Shown in pieces: positions 35,163 through 48,800 of a stretch of 64,000 nucleotides of DNA. Numbering within the stretch: position 1 is the first letter of the stretch; each line of letters opens with the position of its first letter. The translations under genes were made by a program, and so were the position numbers. The notes beneath the pieces were generated by a model, which had not been told where the DNA came from, did not search any database, and saw only the letters and a list, made by a program, of their open reading frames with translations. The DNA is from Brevipalpus yothersi (taxonomy: Eukaryota > Arthropoda > Arachnida > Trombidiformes > Tenuipalpidae): contig QZCP01000557.1 in the NCBI GenBank assembly GCA_003956705.1, positions 62,001 to 126,000 of the forward strand, written 5' to 3'.

Positions 35163-37143
35163 CTAGTTATCACTCTGTTCATTCTTGGAGGTCTCATTCT
35201 GACTGGATGTTGATGGTCGATTGGTTGGATCATCATTTTCATCATCATTATGTAAGCTACCCATTTTCGGTGACTCAGCATACGGTTCAACCAAAGTTTC
35301 TTTCTGGTTCTGTTCCATTTGTTCCATTTGAACATGTTGCTGTACAATACGAAGACATCCTAAGCATCTTTCAGCATCATTATTATCCAAATTTCCACCA
35401 ATTTCGGTGCCTGGCTCAATTTCATACTCATTATCGGTCATTTTGGCTCCATATATCGGTTCACCTCCTTCGTAACGGAGTCTCTCCAGTACCGGAAATG
35501 AAGCTCTACGTTTCTTGATGGTAGGACTGAATGTAGAAATGGGTGGACGTTTGAGGGATGATCTTTCACGTAACGGACATTCTCGTAGATGGCTTTCGGT
35601 CTTTTGGGTTCTCGCTGGGTTGAATATATTTAGTTGTCTGCTCATTTTTAAGAGTGCAGCAGTTTCCTCTGACATAATGTTTCCATGGCATGTTTCAAAA
35701 TTGTTCTCAAATTCGGAGAGCATCATATACTTTTCATCTCGATCACACGGAGTAATACAGCTTCCCAGCTCATAGTCACCGAGAAAATTTTCCATGAAAA
35801 CTTCTTCCGAAATGCATGTCAGCTCTCCATTCACATGTCCTCCAGCCATTGGAGAGCTGAACAGAGAGCTCGATCGAAGATCAGTCTTCGGATCGAACTC
35901 AGCACTACTTCGAGGCTCATGTGGAATGTCAAGCAGATGACTTAAGTCAATTTTGGGAGGTGGAACACCATTGGATACCACCCGAGGCTTGGATGATACG
36001 AGAGGTGGCTCAGTGGTGAACATTCCATTGCCAGTGAAATGCATCGAACCAAGAATCGGATCCATGCCATTGGACATAGCTGGCTGATGATAATGACAAC
36101 CACTTGATGAACTTAGGCGATTACGATCTTCAAATGTTTTTCGATGATTGTCGATGAGAAATAAAATTATTGATCCAAGTGCGGTACAAAATGATGACAA
36201 GAAGTAGCCACTTTTATTACCATAATATTCAGATAGGAAACCTGTATTGAAGATAAAATTGAAAATATGATTCCATTAGGATTCCGATCACCACTGAATC
36301 ATTCGAAATATTTGGATTACCTGATATGGGCACTCCTACCAGAGTCGGAATTGACTGTATTGATTGTACATAGCCCCAAGCTCGATTGAAATTGCGAGCT
36401 CGAACTTTCTCGTAGACAAACATTTTGAGTGAATACAAGTATCCACCAAGAAAGAATCCATATATCCAGGTGAATAGAAGATAGCCTGAATAATCGTTCA
36501 GAGTTGTGAATGCTAGTATGGAAGCGCTGATCATGAATGACGATGCTTGACATAGATATTGGCGAGCAATCATGCAGTCAACATTATTTTTGACCACAAT
36601 CCAACCGAATGCAACTGTTCCCAGTATCATTCCGAGGCCTAAAAAAGTTTGTAAGCCTAACAGAGAAGAATAATTGAGACCAGTCCGTTCACCATGATAA
36701 ACCTTAGAATTAGAGGGAAAAAGAAAAAGAGGAAGTCCTCAGATTAGATTGGAGGTCATTGAATTGGATTTTCTAGATCATCAGGTATTAGGATCACTTG
36801 TCGAGCTCACAGTCGATTTGAGTTGCCAGAGACAAATGCTTGTCTTATGTGAGTGGAGAGAATAAAATCCCAAAGAATAGAATAAGGAAACATCCTGAAC
36901 CATGGAATTTGTTCTTATTAACTTTCTCCATTGAATGGGTTACATTCTTCGCATCTCTATCGTTCTGTACAATGTACACTTATATATTGAATCGATATAT
37001 CAAAGTTACGGTATTTTATCTCAGAGACAAGTTCTGAAGGGATAGGATTTCTCTCTCTCTCTCCCACATGATGTTGAGACAGATTCACCGGAGCATCACG
37101 ATTCATTCAGAAGATTAGTTGTGAAGAGGATGAATGAATGGAA

Positions 37144-37214
<71 letters not shown>

Positions 37215-37975
37215 NNNNNNNNNNNNNNNNNNNNNNNNNNNNNNNNNNNNNNNNNNNNNNNNNNNNNNNNNNNNNNNNNNNNNNNNNNNNNNNNNNNNNN
37301 NNNNNNNNNNNNNNNNNNNNNNNNNNNNNNNNNNNNNNNNNNNNNNNNNNNNNNNNNNNNNNNNNNNNNNNNNNNNNNNNNNNNNNNNNNNNNNNNNNNN
37401 NNNNNNNNNNNNNNNNNNNNNNNNNNNNNNNNNNNNNNNNNNNNNNNNNNNNNNNNNNNNNNNNNNNNNNNNNNNNNNNNNNNNNNNNNNNNNNNNNNNN
37501 NNNNNNNNNNNNNNNNNNNNNNNNNNNNNNNNNNNNNNNNNNNNNNNNNNNNNNNNNNNNNNNNNNNNNNNNNNNNNNNNNNNNNNNNNNNNNNNNNNNN
37601 NNNNNNNNNNNNNNNNNNNNNNNNNNNNNNNNNNNNNNNNNNNNNNNNNNNNNNNNNNNNNNNNNNNNNNNNNNNNNNNNNNNNNNNNNNNNNNNNNNNN
37701 NNNNNNNNNNNNNNNNNNNNNNNNNNNNNNNNNNNNNNNNNNNNNNNNNNNNNNNNNNNNNNNNNNNNNNNNNNNNNNNNNNNNNNNNNNNNNNNNNNNN
37801 NNNNNNNNNNNNNNNNNNNNNNNNNNNNNNNNNNNNNNNNNNNNNNNNNNNNNNNNNNNNNNNNNNNNNNNNNNNNNNNNNNNNNNNNNNNNNNNNNNNN
37901 NNNNNNNNNNNNNNNNNNNNNNNNNNNNNNNNNNNNNNNNNNNNNNNNNNNNNNNNNNNNNNNNNNNNNNNNNNN

Positions 37976-38027
<52 letters not shown>

Positions 38028-40836
38028 GAGTAGAACTTATCCTTTTCTCTCAAAGAACGTTGCACTTTGGCGATGAGAGAAAATTCCTTGTACATTAATA
38101 ATATGTGAAGAAAAAAAGCAATTGTTGACTCATCATGTGTGCGTAGGCGATAGTAGCATCTTCATCAGAGTTCTCATCTCATCTTACACGAATTTGTGGG
38201 TGTATAAAATTGATTCTACTAGAGATTTGTCAATTCACTCGCTCATTCATCCATCCATTCATTCGTTCATTCATTCATTCATATAGTTGAATGGAATTAT
38301 TTTTGCTGACTTAGTGGGAAAAATAAATACGAATGATACCTTCTTCCGCATTCAGGTAGATCGATATTCTTGTCTACGAATTAACAAGAGGCAAGATTCA
38401 GAGGTTTATACTTTTTTTACTACATATGCATGTACACTTACCATCAAAAATAGTGGTGTTGTAAGTCCAAAATGGGAAATGCATGTAGCACTCAACAGAA
38501 TTCGAATGGTTCGAGATTTGAGAATTGTGAAGTCAAAGTATGGCGGCTTTTCATTGCTACTAGATGCACCAGATCCATTTAAAGATTTATCTCGACTTTC
38601 TTTTAGGCGACTTTTTCTCTGTAAACTTTTTAGATGCAAAATTGCTCGACGTTGAGGATGATACAGAGATGCTGATCGATAGAGAACACCGATGAAAAAA
38701 TTGATTGATGCAACCAATGCCAATGATTGTAAGCCTGTTCTCCAATTTTGGGATCTGAAAAATAGAGGTTTCAGCTTAATTAGGCAGATGTAATGACATT
38801 TTTTCGCCTTTCATTAATGAACAATACATTAGTTTTGGGTTATGATTGTTTTTAGCATCATTATCATTAGAAGAATAGCCAAACATTTGCATGTTCTATT
38901 AATATTATTACTGTTTGTTTTAGATCAATAGTCTAGCATGATGCTACTAAGTCATAAGCACTACTCTGTCCAAATAATATTGACTATCGATTATCAAGTA
39001 GAATGAACTATTTTTCTCTCCCCGCAAGCCATCTGACTAACAATTTCAGATTAGCTTACTGAGCGAGTTAAGTTATCTTTATCTCATTCAAGCCATGTGA
39101 ACTGATACAAAGTCATCCAGTCAAGTCTCATAAATCATTTTTGGGAAAGTTTTCTGATAGCTTCAGAGGATAAGAGCAGTAGAGCAGTTAAAGCTCTACA
39201 TTCATGAACATTTTCCAGTGACACTGATAGTGTTTTTCGGAATGAAATTATCTTGTCTCTTGATCTGAGTCTCGTGAATTGCCAGTAGAGTGGTGAGGAA
39301 TGCATTAAGCTTCCATTTATGCCCAGTCTCTATGTGTGCGAGAGTCGAAAATCATGATGCTGGGCGAAACTCGTTAGCTTTGCTAATACATCATTCGAAT
39401 TAATTATCTGATACTATCATGAAGTCCTAGTCCTGGGAAAATGGCAATGATAAGATATGACTGATCGAATGAACTAAAGACTTCACATAGCCACACACAC
39501 ACACACACACACGCAACATACTCAATTCTTTTTCTTTCCAACATTCAAAGTTTATTCAACTCAAATTTCGATCAATTCGATCCAAGTTTCCTATGTATGT
39601 GTGCATTTGAATTCTAAGCTGCTTATAAATTCGATTTTGAAATAGTTATTATTTTGCTTTCCCAGCTTACCTGATGCAAAGAGATAGAAAAACAGGCATA
39701 ATCGCTATACCTAAGCCATTGCCACCCATCACAAATATTTCCACAAATTCTCTTCTCTTCTTGAAATATTGACCAATCATTATCACAGATGTGTCTCGAA
39801 TCATGGCCACTCCAATTCCAACAAATATACCATAGCTTATGGTCAATTGATGAAGCTGAGTTGCGAATGATGTGAATAAACAGCCCAAAGCTGTGACCAA
39901 TCCGCCAACAATCGCCGTTAATCGAGTACTTTTCCGGCGACCCAAGGCAAATATGATGGGTGAAAAAATCAATGTGACCATGGTTGAAAATGAGCCGATC
40001 AGAACTATATCAGGAAGAAGAAGAGAAAGTATAGCCCATTAGATCAATTTTCTTGGTTATTGGTTATTCTGATTCATTTTATGTGCACTAAGTCAATTGT
40101 TTCCTTGTGTTCATCTCAATTCTGATCATCATAATCATCATTATCATCATTTGGAGTGCTCAATACAGAAATGAGTGGAAATGATGAATGTTTTCCAGAC
40201 GCTGAGCTGAGACCTGTTTGACTGATCAAATATACTCAGAAAAAATTGCCTTCTATTCCTATATTGACCGAATATTTTGATATCAAAGATGAGCAATGAA
40301 ACTCATCACAAAAGTTTATTACGAGTGACAGACTGATTATGGTGCATGCATCTCATGAGCATACAAAATGATAGATTAGCTACTTGATAAACCAGGCCAA
40401 ACCATCAGTCGATCTGATGGATGACTTGACGATTGTGATATTCGGCCAGAAAGAGTTTAGCAAGCAAGTATCGTTTGTCTGATGAGTATTCCCTGCTTTT
40501 ATGAGGCCCGATGGGCAAGACAAAGTATCTCAGCATTCTCATCAAATCAAGAGTCCACTTTTCCAACACTATTCAGGACAACAAAAAAGAAGGTGAGAGC
40601 TAAGTTGTACCGTGATATATATATACCCAAATTGGGCGAATAAATAGCTAGAAACTATCAGGCAAAAAAGAGTTTAGCTGATTCTGACGTTTTTTTTGTC
40701 CAAGGTGGTCCATGATATAAGGGTCAAACAAATTTTATAGCGCTAGACACGAAATTAGAGGCTGAGAACGAAAGATGGAGAATCGTATGCTAGTAGCCTC
40801 CATTTGAGATACTGATGAGCACGAGAGAAAGACATT

Positions 40837-40882
<46 letters not shown>

Positions 40883-43800
40883 TCAACAATTCATGCCACA
40901 AATCAGGCTGATCCTTTTTCCTTTTACAATCAACTTTATGTTGCCTGATCAATAATGTAACTGATGTATGGGCCAATCGAGGTAAGATTCGATATTCTCA
41001 CACGCTGATGGTATGATTATGCTCTGGAGAATCTATCGATGGATATTGAGCACATATTCGCTGTCGGATTCGTTCAATCCTCTCTGTTGGAACAATTTAG
41101 TTAAACCAAAGTGGCAAGTTATTCCGGATCAAAGATCCACAGACGTTTCTTCACATAGAAAACCTCCTTTGTCTGCGCTTTCTCTGACGAATTATTCCTC
41201 CAGGCTTTCTCAGTAGATGAGTCAAGATATTTGTACATGTGTATACACCGATTCTCCTCTGGCCAATGCACTCTCTTCATTATGTGGGAGTCATTTCATT
41301 TCCTTTTTTTACCACTTTTTATGAATTGAAGACATCATCATAGAGGTAATCAAGTGTTAATCCTATTGGTGTTCAAAAGTAATCCACTTTCAAGTACATC
41401 TCCTTCTTGAAAACTATCACAAAAGTCTATGAGAGATAATGTACTGGGAGGACATTGCTCTCGGAAGTTCTCATGGGATACATCATGAGAAACACCTCAT
41501 GAATTATTTTTATCAATGGAAAAGATAGATTTTTGAGAGTCAAACTGAAATATTGAAAATTGACCATCGAATTCTTCTTTTGAGCAAAATGAAACCACAA
41601 GAACTTACTATCATACAAAGGTGAATAAACGGAACAGTTAAGGATTTCCTGGAGGCTTACGAGAAATTAAATTTCGAGAATGCCTTTTTGACAAGGTATT
41701 ATGAGAGAATATTCTTGCTCTTTCTCACTGAAAAAAGATAGAATTGTTATGCAATAGAAATTCCTAGGAAACTCTTTTAGAGTATACCAGTGGGCTGACT
41801 CTCACCATAGAGCAAAATATTATGAATGAAAAACTTTTCCTGAATCAAATAGTATGAAAAAGATGCTCAGATTCTATCATTGATAAGTAAAGCTTATACT
41901 TGAGAATACTTGATTACACTTGGATGTTGCTTTTTTCGCACCAAAAGTGAATGAAATTTGTAGTGAAGTTATCAATGAAGTGAGTACCTTTCAAGCTGTC
42001 AGATTGGTGGAAGACATCTTTACTCACAAACATTGTTACTCACAAGTTAGTCGAAATTTAAGATTCCCTTTATACACATCTTGATTGAATCTACACTCTC
42101 AACATCACTTACTACTGTAAATGGCTAAAAAATCAGAGAATTCAAATGAATACAAATGAATTGAAGAGAAGTGATTTTTTGGACCTATTCCTCGAGGGGA
42201 AAGAGGAAAGAATTCAGTTCTGGATCTTATGGATTGCATGAATAATAAACATCCATGGATGCATCCTGGATGCTCAAAAAACTGCATCAATTGGGTGTTT
42301 AGGGCAAAAACGATATCGATATCCTGGCCTATTGTTAAGCTGAAATGGTGAGCAATGCAAATGGATGCAGGAAGAGGGACAAAAATGATGCTCAATTGGT
42401 GAGGAGGAGAAAAGGGACAAAGAAAACATGCAACTAAAGATGCAAATCGCTTTAACGATCTTTGTGAATATGAAAGCGAGAAGCTGGTGATGCTGATTGC
42501 AGCAAAGTGATGAGGATGAGAGAGAGATTCTTAGCAGCATCCGAAACGATTGCGAAGCTTTTATGTTGCAGAGAAACAAGATGGTCATAGAAGAAAGCGA
42601 TAAAGAAACAAGAAGAGCACAAAAAAGGAAAGGAATCATTTGAGATGCTTCTAGCGATGAGAACAAGTGAAAAGGATAGCAGAGAAAGTGAAAACGAGAG
42701 AGAGAGAGAGAAAGTAAAAGTCTTTGTTCCAAAATGATGCGGTCGCGTTTGATCTATTCATAGCTTTCTTTTATTTCATTCCAACTCATCTTTTGCTAAC
42801 TTTTCACACCGGAAAGATGCTCAGTTCCGGACTCAAGATGAAAGCATCGCCAGAGAGATCGAAATGAAAAGGCAAACCAAGTTTATTCATCTTTACTCAT
42901 CTCTCTCTCTCTCTCTTTTCAATGTGATGCTAAACTGATGATGATCACAGCATCCATACACCAGAGTATTGACATCCAATCATTTCCTTCGTCTTCTTTT
43001 CTTCAAACTTTTTTCAACTCTCTCTCTTTCTCTCTCTCGCTCACTCTCATTTCAACTTGATTCTCATCAATCACTTAATGATGATATGATGCTGACAATA
43101 TTTCGATACATCCATTCCAAAATCTGAAATCTAAAATAATCGAAAATTCGACAATGGGATATGAAAATTAGCGGATGATGTGATGCACATGAATATTGAA
43201 CAGCCATTTTTGAAACTTCAAGACACACGAATTAGCATCGTATCCTCCATTGAGAGAGATAATTTAACCGGAAATTCATAAAGATCCTAACTGTATCTCA
43301 TTATTACAGCTTAAATACAAAAGTGACACGACACACACATTCCAATATTTTAATCATGTCTTTACCTAAGGCCGTTCTAGTGGAAACATTCACTGCTCCT
43401 GGACCTCCTTCTGACCATGTGAAAAATGTATTCCTTGATTCACCCACTTTCACTGAATTTGTGAGAGCTCTATTCAGTGTGATCACTTTTGTATCATTCA
43501 TTTATTGGCCATGGCTCATCATTTACGTCAAAGAAGATGATATAATGTTCAAATATCATCCATTTGAATCAGCTATAGGAGCCGTTATAACATTCACTTC
43601 GTTAGTAGTTTTTTTCGCCGATCTTGGACAACCTAGGCCCATGTTGAAAGTGCGAAAATTTTACTCAATCAAGGAGCAAGAAAATGGTCAAGCTTGCTGT
43701 GTTATGGATGAGTGTTCAACAGCAGCATTAATCAAGAATGTTCGACCAAATACAGTTACATGTCGAAAAATTTTGTCCATATTTTGGCTGATCAACACCT

Positions 43801-45811
43801 TTCTTTCCATCATATTTTGGCCCTGCTTGTTGGTATACGCAAAATACGATACTGGACTGAAGGGATCAGCTCATCTTCCTATTGTTGGATTTTGTATCAC
43901 TCTAGCATCGTTGATCATTTTCTATTGCAAACTACAAACCGAAATTAAGGGTTTGATCACAGTGGTTGTCGCAATTGGTTTGTCTAGTATGATTTTTCTC
44001 CACTCGGTATCACTATAATCTGATTATTCAAAGATTCTGATGAAAAGTATGCATAATGAGTGAATATCAAAACTGGTCCAATATCCACAAACTAACTACG
44101 ATGGAATATTTTTCCAAGAAATATCAATAAAAATTATCACAAACTGAAATTGAAATTTTCCTCTTTCATTGCTCAAAATTCTTTCTCCCTCTCTGAATCA
44201 CTCAAATAGTCACACACAAGCTTGACATCTTAAGTATCTAGTCCAATACATACATTCTCAATCATACTGTTTTCCGTAACACATAGCAAACATACTTGTC
44301 AAGCTCGGTCACCGTTCAAGTGTCAAGTTCATGGATTCCCAGTGAGTGGCTGAGAGCTTATTTTTCCGGCTGGATGATCAAGAGAGAAATTAGATTTACT
44401 CAAAATAAATCACTCACAAGCACCACCAGTATATGTAGTAGTAGTAGTAGTAGTAGTCTTCTCTCAATGGCTGATCATGTGGAGAGAATCATAGATGATG
44501 TATCCATTGAGAGAAATAGTGAATTTTGAGGAGGAGGAAGAGGAAAAAAGGGGCGACAATGACAACAATTACGAGAGAACATTGATGATCAAATATTGAT
44601 ACCGGAACTGACATGTGAGTAGTTGTAGGAGTAGAGAAGAAAAAAGAAGCTAACGGTAAAAAGAAAATATTGTAGGCACTAGTTGGCTTTGACAATTTTG
44701 CTACTGATTTGGGGAGTCAACATCATGTCATTTTCAAGTTTCTCCACTTTGATTTAGAGAAAATGAGAGAAGAGAGAGAAATCAGTGTATGTGTAAATGG
44801 TTTGGTGTTTCCAGTAAAAGATTTGATCATCAGTCAAAGGTTATCGGCCTCAGGTTAGATTGATATCTTTTACTGTTATTTTCTCCAATTTATCTTACTC
44901 TCTCATATTTTTGTCTACACGCAAGAACGAGGTGAATTTTGGTTTCATTTCCGGCGAATGAATCAGTGGTACTGTTGTGATGCTCATTGATGATGAACAA
45001 ACTGATAATTATTCGAATTCATTCAGCTCGAAAAAATGAGAAAATGGAATACACCATAAGATATTCTACTCTCATATTCAGGAAGTTTTATGTCACCCAA
45101 AAGTGACACAAAACATTGAGCATCTTATTTTCATCCGAAAAAAAATCTTAGCAAGATCAATATTCAAGTTGCATGCTCGACTGAGTGATAAATAATGGAT
45201 GACAAAATGTTTTCAATCAAGGAATCCAGAGAAATATCATGAGCCGAATGAGATGAAAAAATAAAAGTTTAATTTTCCTTTTGCTTATTCTCATCATTGA
45301 GTTTGCCTCTATTGGAATCAAATTTTGTGAGCTTAAAAAATTCCATTATAACAACCACATCAAGAAGCTGTCAAACTCTATTCAAATAGACTTTTTCGTC
45401 TAAGAAAAAAATTATCAAGAATATTGTTCAAGATAATCATATTGAACACGCAATCCGACAAACATAGCACACTGCACATAAATTGAATGGCAAATGTCGA
45501 AGACTATTTTTATCTTTCCTGATCAAGTCATTGAGATGAATAAGTGGACTGTTTCTTGCTTCCAGTCAGATAAGTTCAGCCAAAAAGAGATGGAAGCCAA
45601 AACAATTGAGCATCATTTGGTGCATTATTTGGATCAATCTTGCTTTCCACTCTTCTTTCAGCAGAAAGAACAGACACAATCTTCCGGATAAGAATTGAAA
45701 GAATTTCTTCATCATCACTGAGCACAGATATCATATTGTCGTGTAATTAAAATCAGTCAATTCAATCAACTCAATCCACCCCTCTAACTGGATAGATTTG
45801 AGAGAGAGAGA

Positions 45812-45853
<42 letters not shown>

Positions 45854-48800
45854 TCATTGAGTTAATTGTTTGGGGAAAAATTGTGAGGATTGCACATGCA
45901 TCCTAATCAGCAGCAAGGGTAGCATCAAATGATGCTAATACAAAAGCCCTGAGGTGTATAAATAGAGGGGTTAATCGGGATAATTAATGCCTGTGAGAGG
46001 TGCTATTGTGACCTAGATTGAGGTACAATTTGAGGTCTAGAATTATGCAAATGTCGACCATCCAGATCAGATCGACCTGATCTGATCGATCGGACTCAAA
46101 AATTGTTCGGTTCACACACATACACTCACACATAACAGATGAGATACGGACGAAAAGAGTAAGGAAAAGGCTCTGTTCATCGATGCGGGCATGTTGATTA
46201 AGGTTACTTTGGTCTCTCTCTCTCTCTCTCTCTTCTGTTTTTCAATTGCTTATGATGATGGGAATGGGACTGGAAAACGCGATTCTGAAACGGGCCTTCG
46301 ATTGGTGAACAGTGGTCGAGTATAGTTTTCCAAACGAATGATCTCATGGATGAGAGGAAAAAGAAGGAGGAGAAAAATAAGAAGAAGAAGATGGAAAATC
46401 ATCGATAAAAGAGAGAAGCAAACTATATCACTTCATGGTGGCTTGGTCATAGCACATCTGATGATGATCAGATACCGTTATCGATCTGTATGTTTCAATA
46501 TGAACAATATAAGCACACACAATGTGTGCATTTTGAGGGAAAAACTGTGGAAAAAGTGTCTTCATCATACTACAGTATCGGGCATAAATAATATGCTCCA
46601 CTGAATACTTGAGTGGCTGATAAAATTTCCCTTTTTTCTCAAGATGAATATATAGAATCATCATTTCATCATTTTTCACATTTTCTTTCTCTCAAAGCCA
46701 CAAATGCTGGTAACATGATGTGATGCAAAACAGGACACATCAGTCCTTCTTCTATTTCTTCTTTTTTATTCCTTTTTATTCCTTTTCCTTCTTCTTCTTT
46801 TGATTATGACTGTCCACTGGAGTTATGAGATTCTGTTTTCCGTCCTGACACATTCATGATGCCTTGACCATAGAGAAAAATATACTTCATCTCTTCCATG
46901 CTTCCGGGTGAAAGTATACAGATTCGATTCATCTAGAATAACTTTGAAAAGCTTTCACTTTCCTTTTTCTTTTCCTCTCTCTCTCTCTCTTTACAAGATG
47001 ATACTATCATTTATAATTTTCTTCGACTTTCCATCATCTCTCAAACTCATTTTTGCCATTCAACTGTCACCCATGGACACACCACATGATCTATTCATCC
47101 CAATTTTCGCCTCTTTGGCCTCTTCCACCTCCCCCGCCTCCTCCACACCAATCATTTGGATCCACATATTTACCACAACCAGTGTGACATACTGTCACAC
47201 TGTACTACTGTAACTGGTAGGTGAATTGTGATGGGCGACAGTATGAGTGATGAGTAGGTTTGACAAAGATTGAAGAAGACACTTGAAATTGTTTGAGTTG
47301 GGCGAAAATTTGAATACTTCAATTAACCATTGAGAGATAGTTCAAAGAGAATGTTAATAGGAATCCTAGTTAGTTAGATGGTTAGAGAGGGGTCACTAGA
47401 GTGGACACTAGTGTTTGGGAAATTCGATAAGTAGACAATCTTTTATACTGCCATGGATCAAAGTAAATCAGGCAAATCTAATAGAGAGAAAGTATATATA
47501 TTGATGAATCAATATAATCTCTTGAGCCAGCATCTGGTTCTACTCCCTACAGAGTAACATCATCATCATCGTGGTCATCATCTACCGTTATACTAGAAAA
47601 TATTGACCCCTCAAGCCTCAACACATAAGGATGGAACATCACTAGGCGTGCAAATATGTTATATGCCTACGTTTGTAAGCATTAAGAGAGATTTGTTTGT
47701 TCAACCTGCACCCAGTAACTGTGGTCAGCCAAAGATCAAAAGTAACTGACCGCATCTACATACACCATGATGAAGCTTCTTAAATTGATCTCAATATACA
47801 TACTTGCATACGCTTGTTCATTAAATATGCACACATGAATAAACTATCAGATTGTGGGCTTGAGAATCGAAAAAAAGTATCTCGTTCAAAAAAAATCAAG
47901 TCAGTAGGGACTTGAAATGGAAAGATGGAACATCAAAAAATTCGAATTTCACAACTCGACGAAAGATATTGCTTCGAATTTTTTTGCGATTGTTTTGTTG
48001 AGTGACTTTCGATCATTTAAAGATTCTCTTTATTACTTCATGGACAAGAATTTTTTGTCGATGGGTATTGGAGTGATAATAAAATGATAAAATGAGAAAA
48101 ATATTATCGGAAAAGATCACGATAGCCCCTAATAATGATGCTCGTCCATTCCAGTCTGAAGATCTGAGATTATCAACCATTCAGAGTATCAAGCATGAGA
48201 GCATTATCATGTCTTATGCTCAAGCTTTTGGAGCAACAATAATGCATCATCGTGAATTCCTTGAAATCAGAAAGTTTCGAAATTCAAGTGAATCATATCG
48301 ACAAAAAGATGTATGGCGCAATCAATGGCCATTTATTGGTCCATTAAGCCGTTCATGGCTATCCATTCAGATAAGAATAGATGAAGAATATATATATATC
48401 GGGGTCTGTTCAGGCTATCCTAAACTTCCCAAATTGTCTCGACACGAATGGGCACTGAAAAAAGCAGCCAGCAATGACAGTAGCTACACAAAAACTTAGT
48501 CTGGACTCATCATGTAATGGAGAAAAATTCTTGATCAACGATTATCGATACTCAATTGAAGTTGACAAAATTTAGCCAAAAGTACTTGAATTTGCACTTT
48601 ATTCGGATGAAAAATCTTTCAAAAATATCGCCCATAACAAATGATTATTTCAATGATCAATGTCTTCAACTTATTATTCCACCTTCAAAATAATAGATTC
48701 ACTGTTCGAGGGAATCATCTCTACAATGATTTTCGAAACCTCACAACTCCTCTTATGCATATTTGAAGTGAAAATTTTTAGTGGATGCTCACAATATCAG

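Noticed and set aside
37115..38098. Open frames of over 300 residues across the N gap on both strands
   Set aside because: They consist of translated N and GA repeats; no real coding sequence is present.
46060..46090. Palindromic gatcagatc/gatctgatc cluster
   Set aside because: Short and isolated, with no gene start nearby; nothing supports a function.
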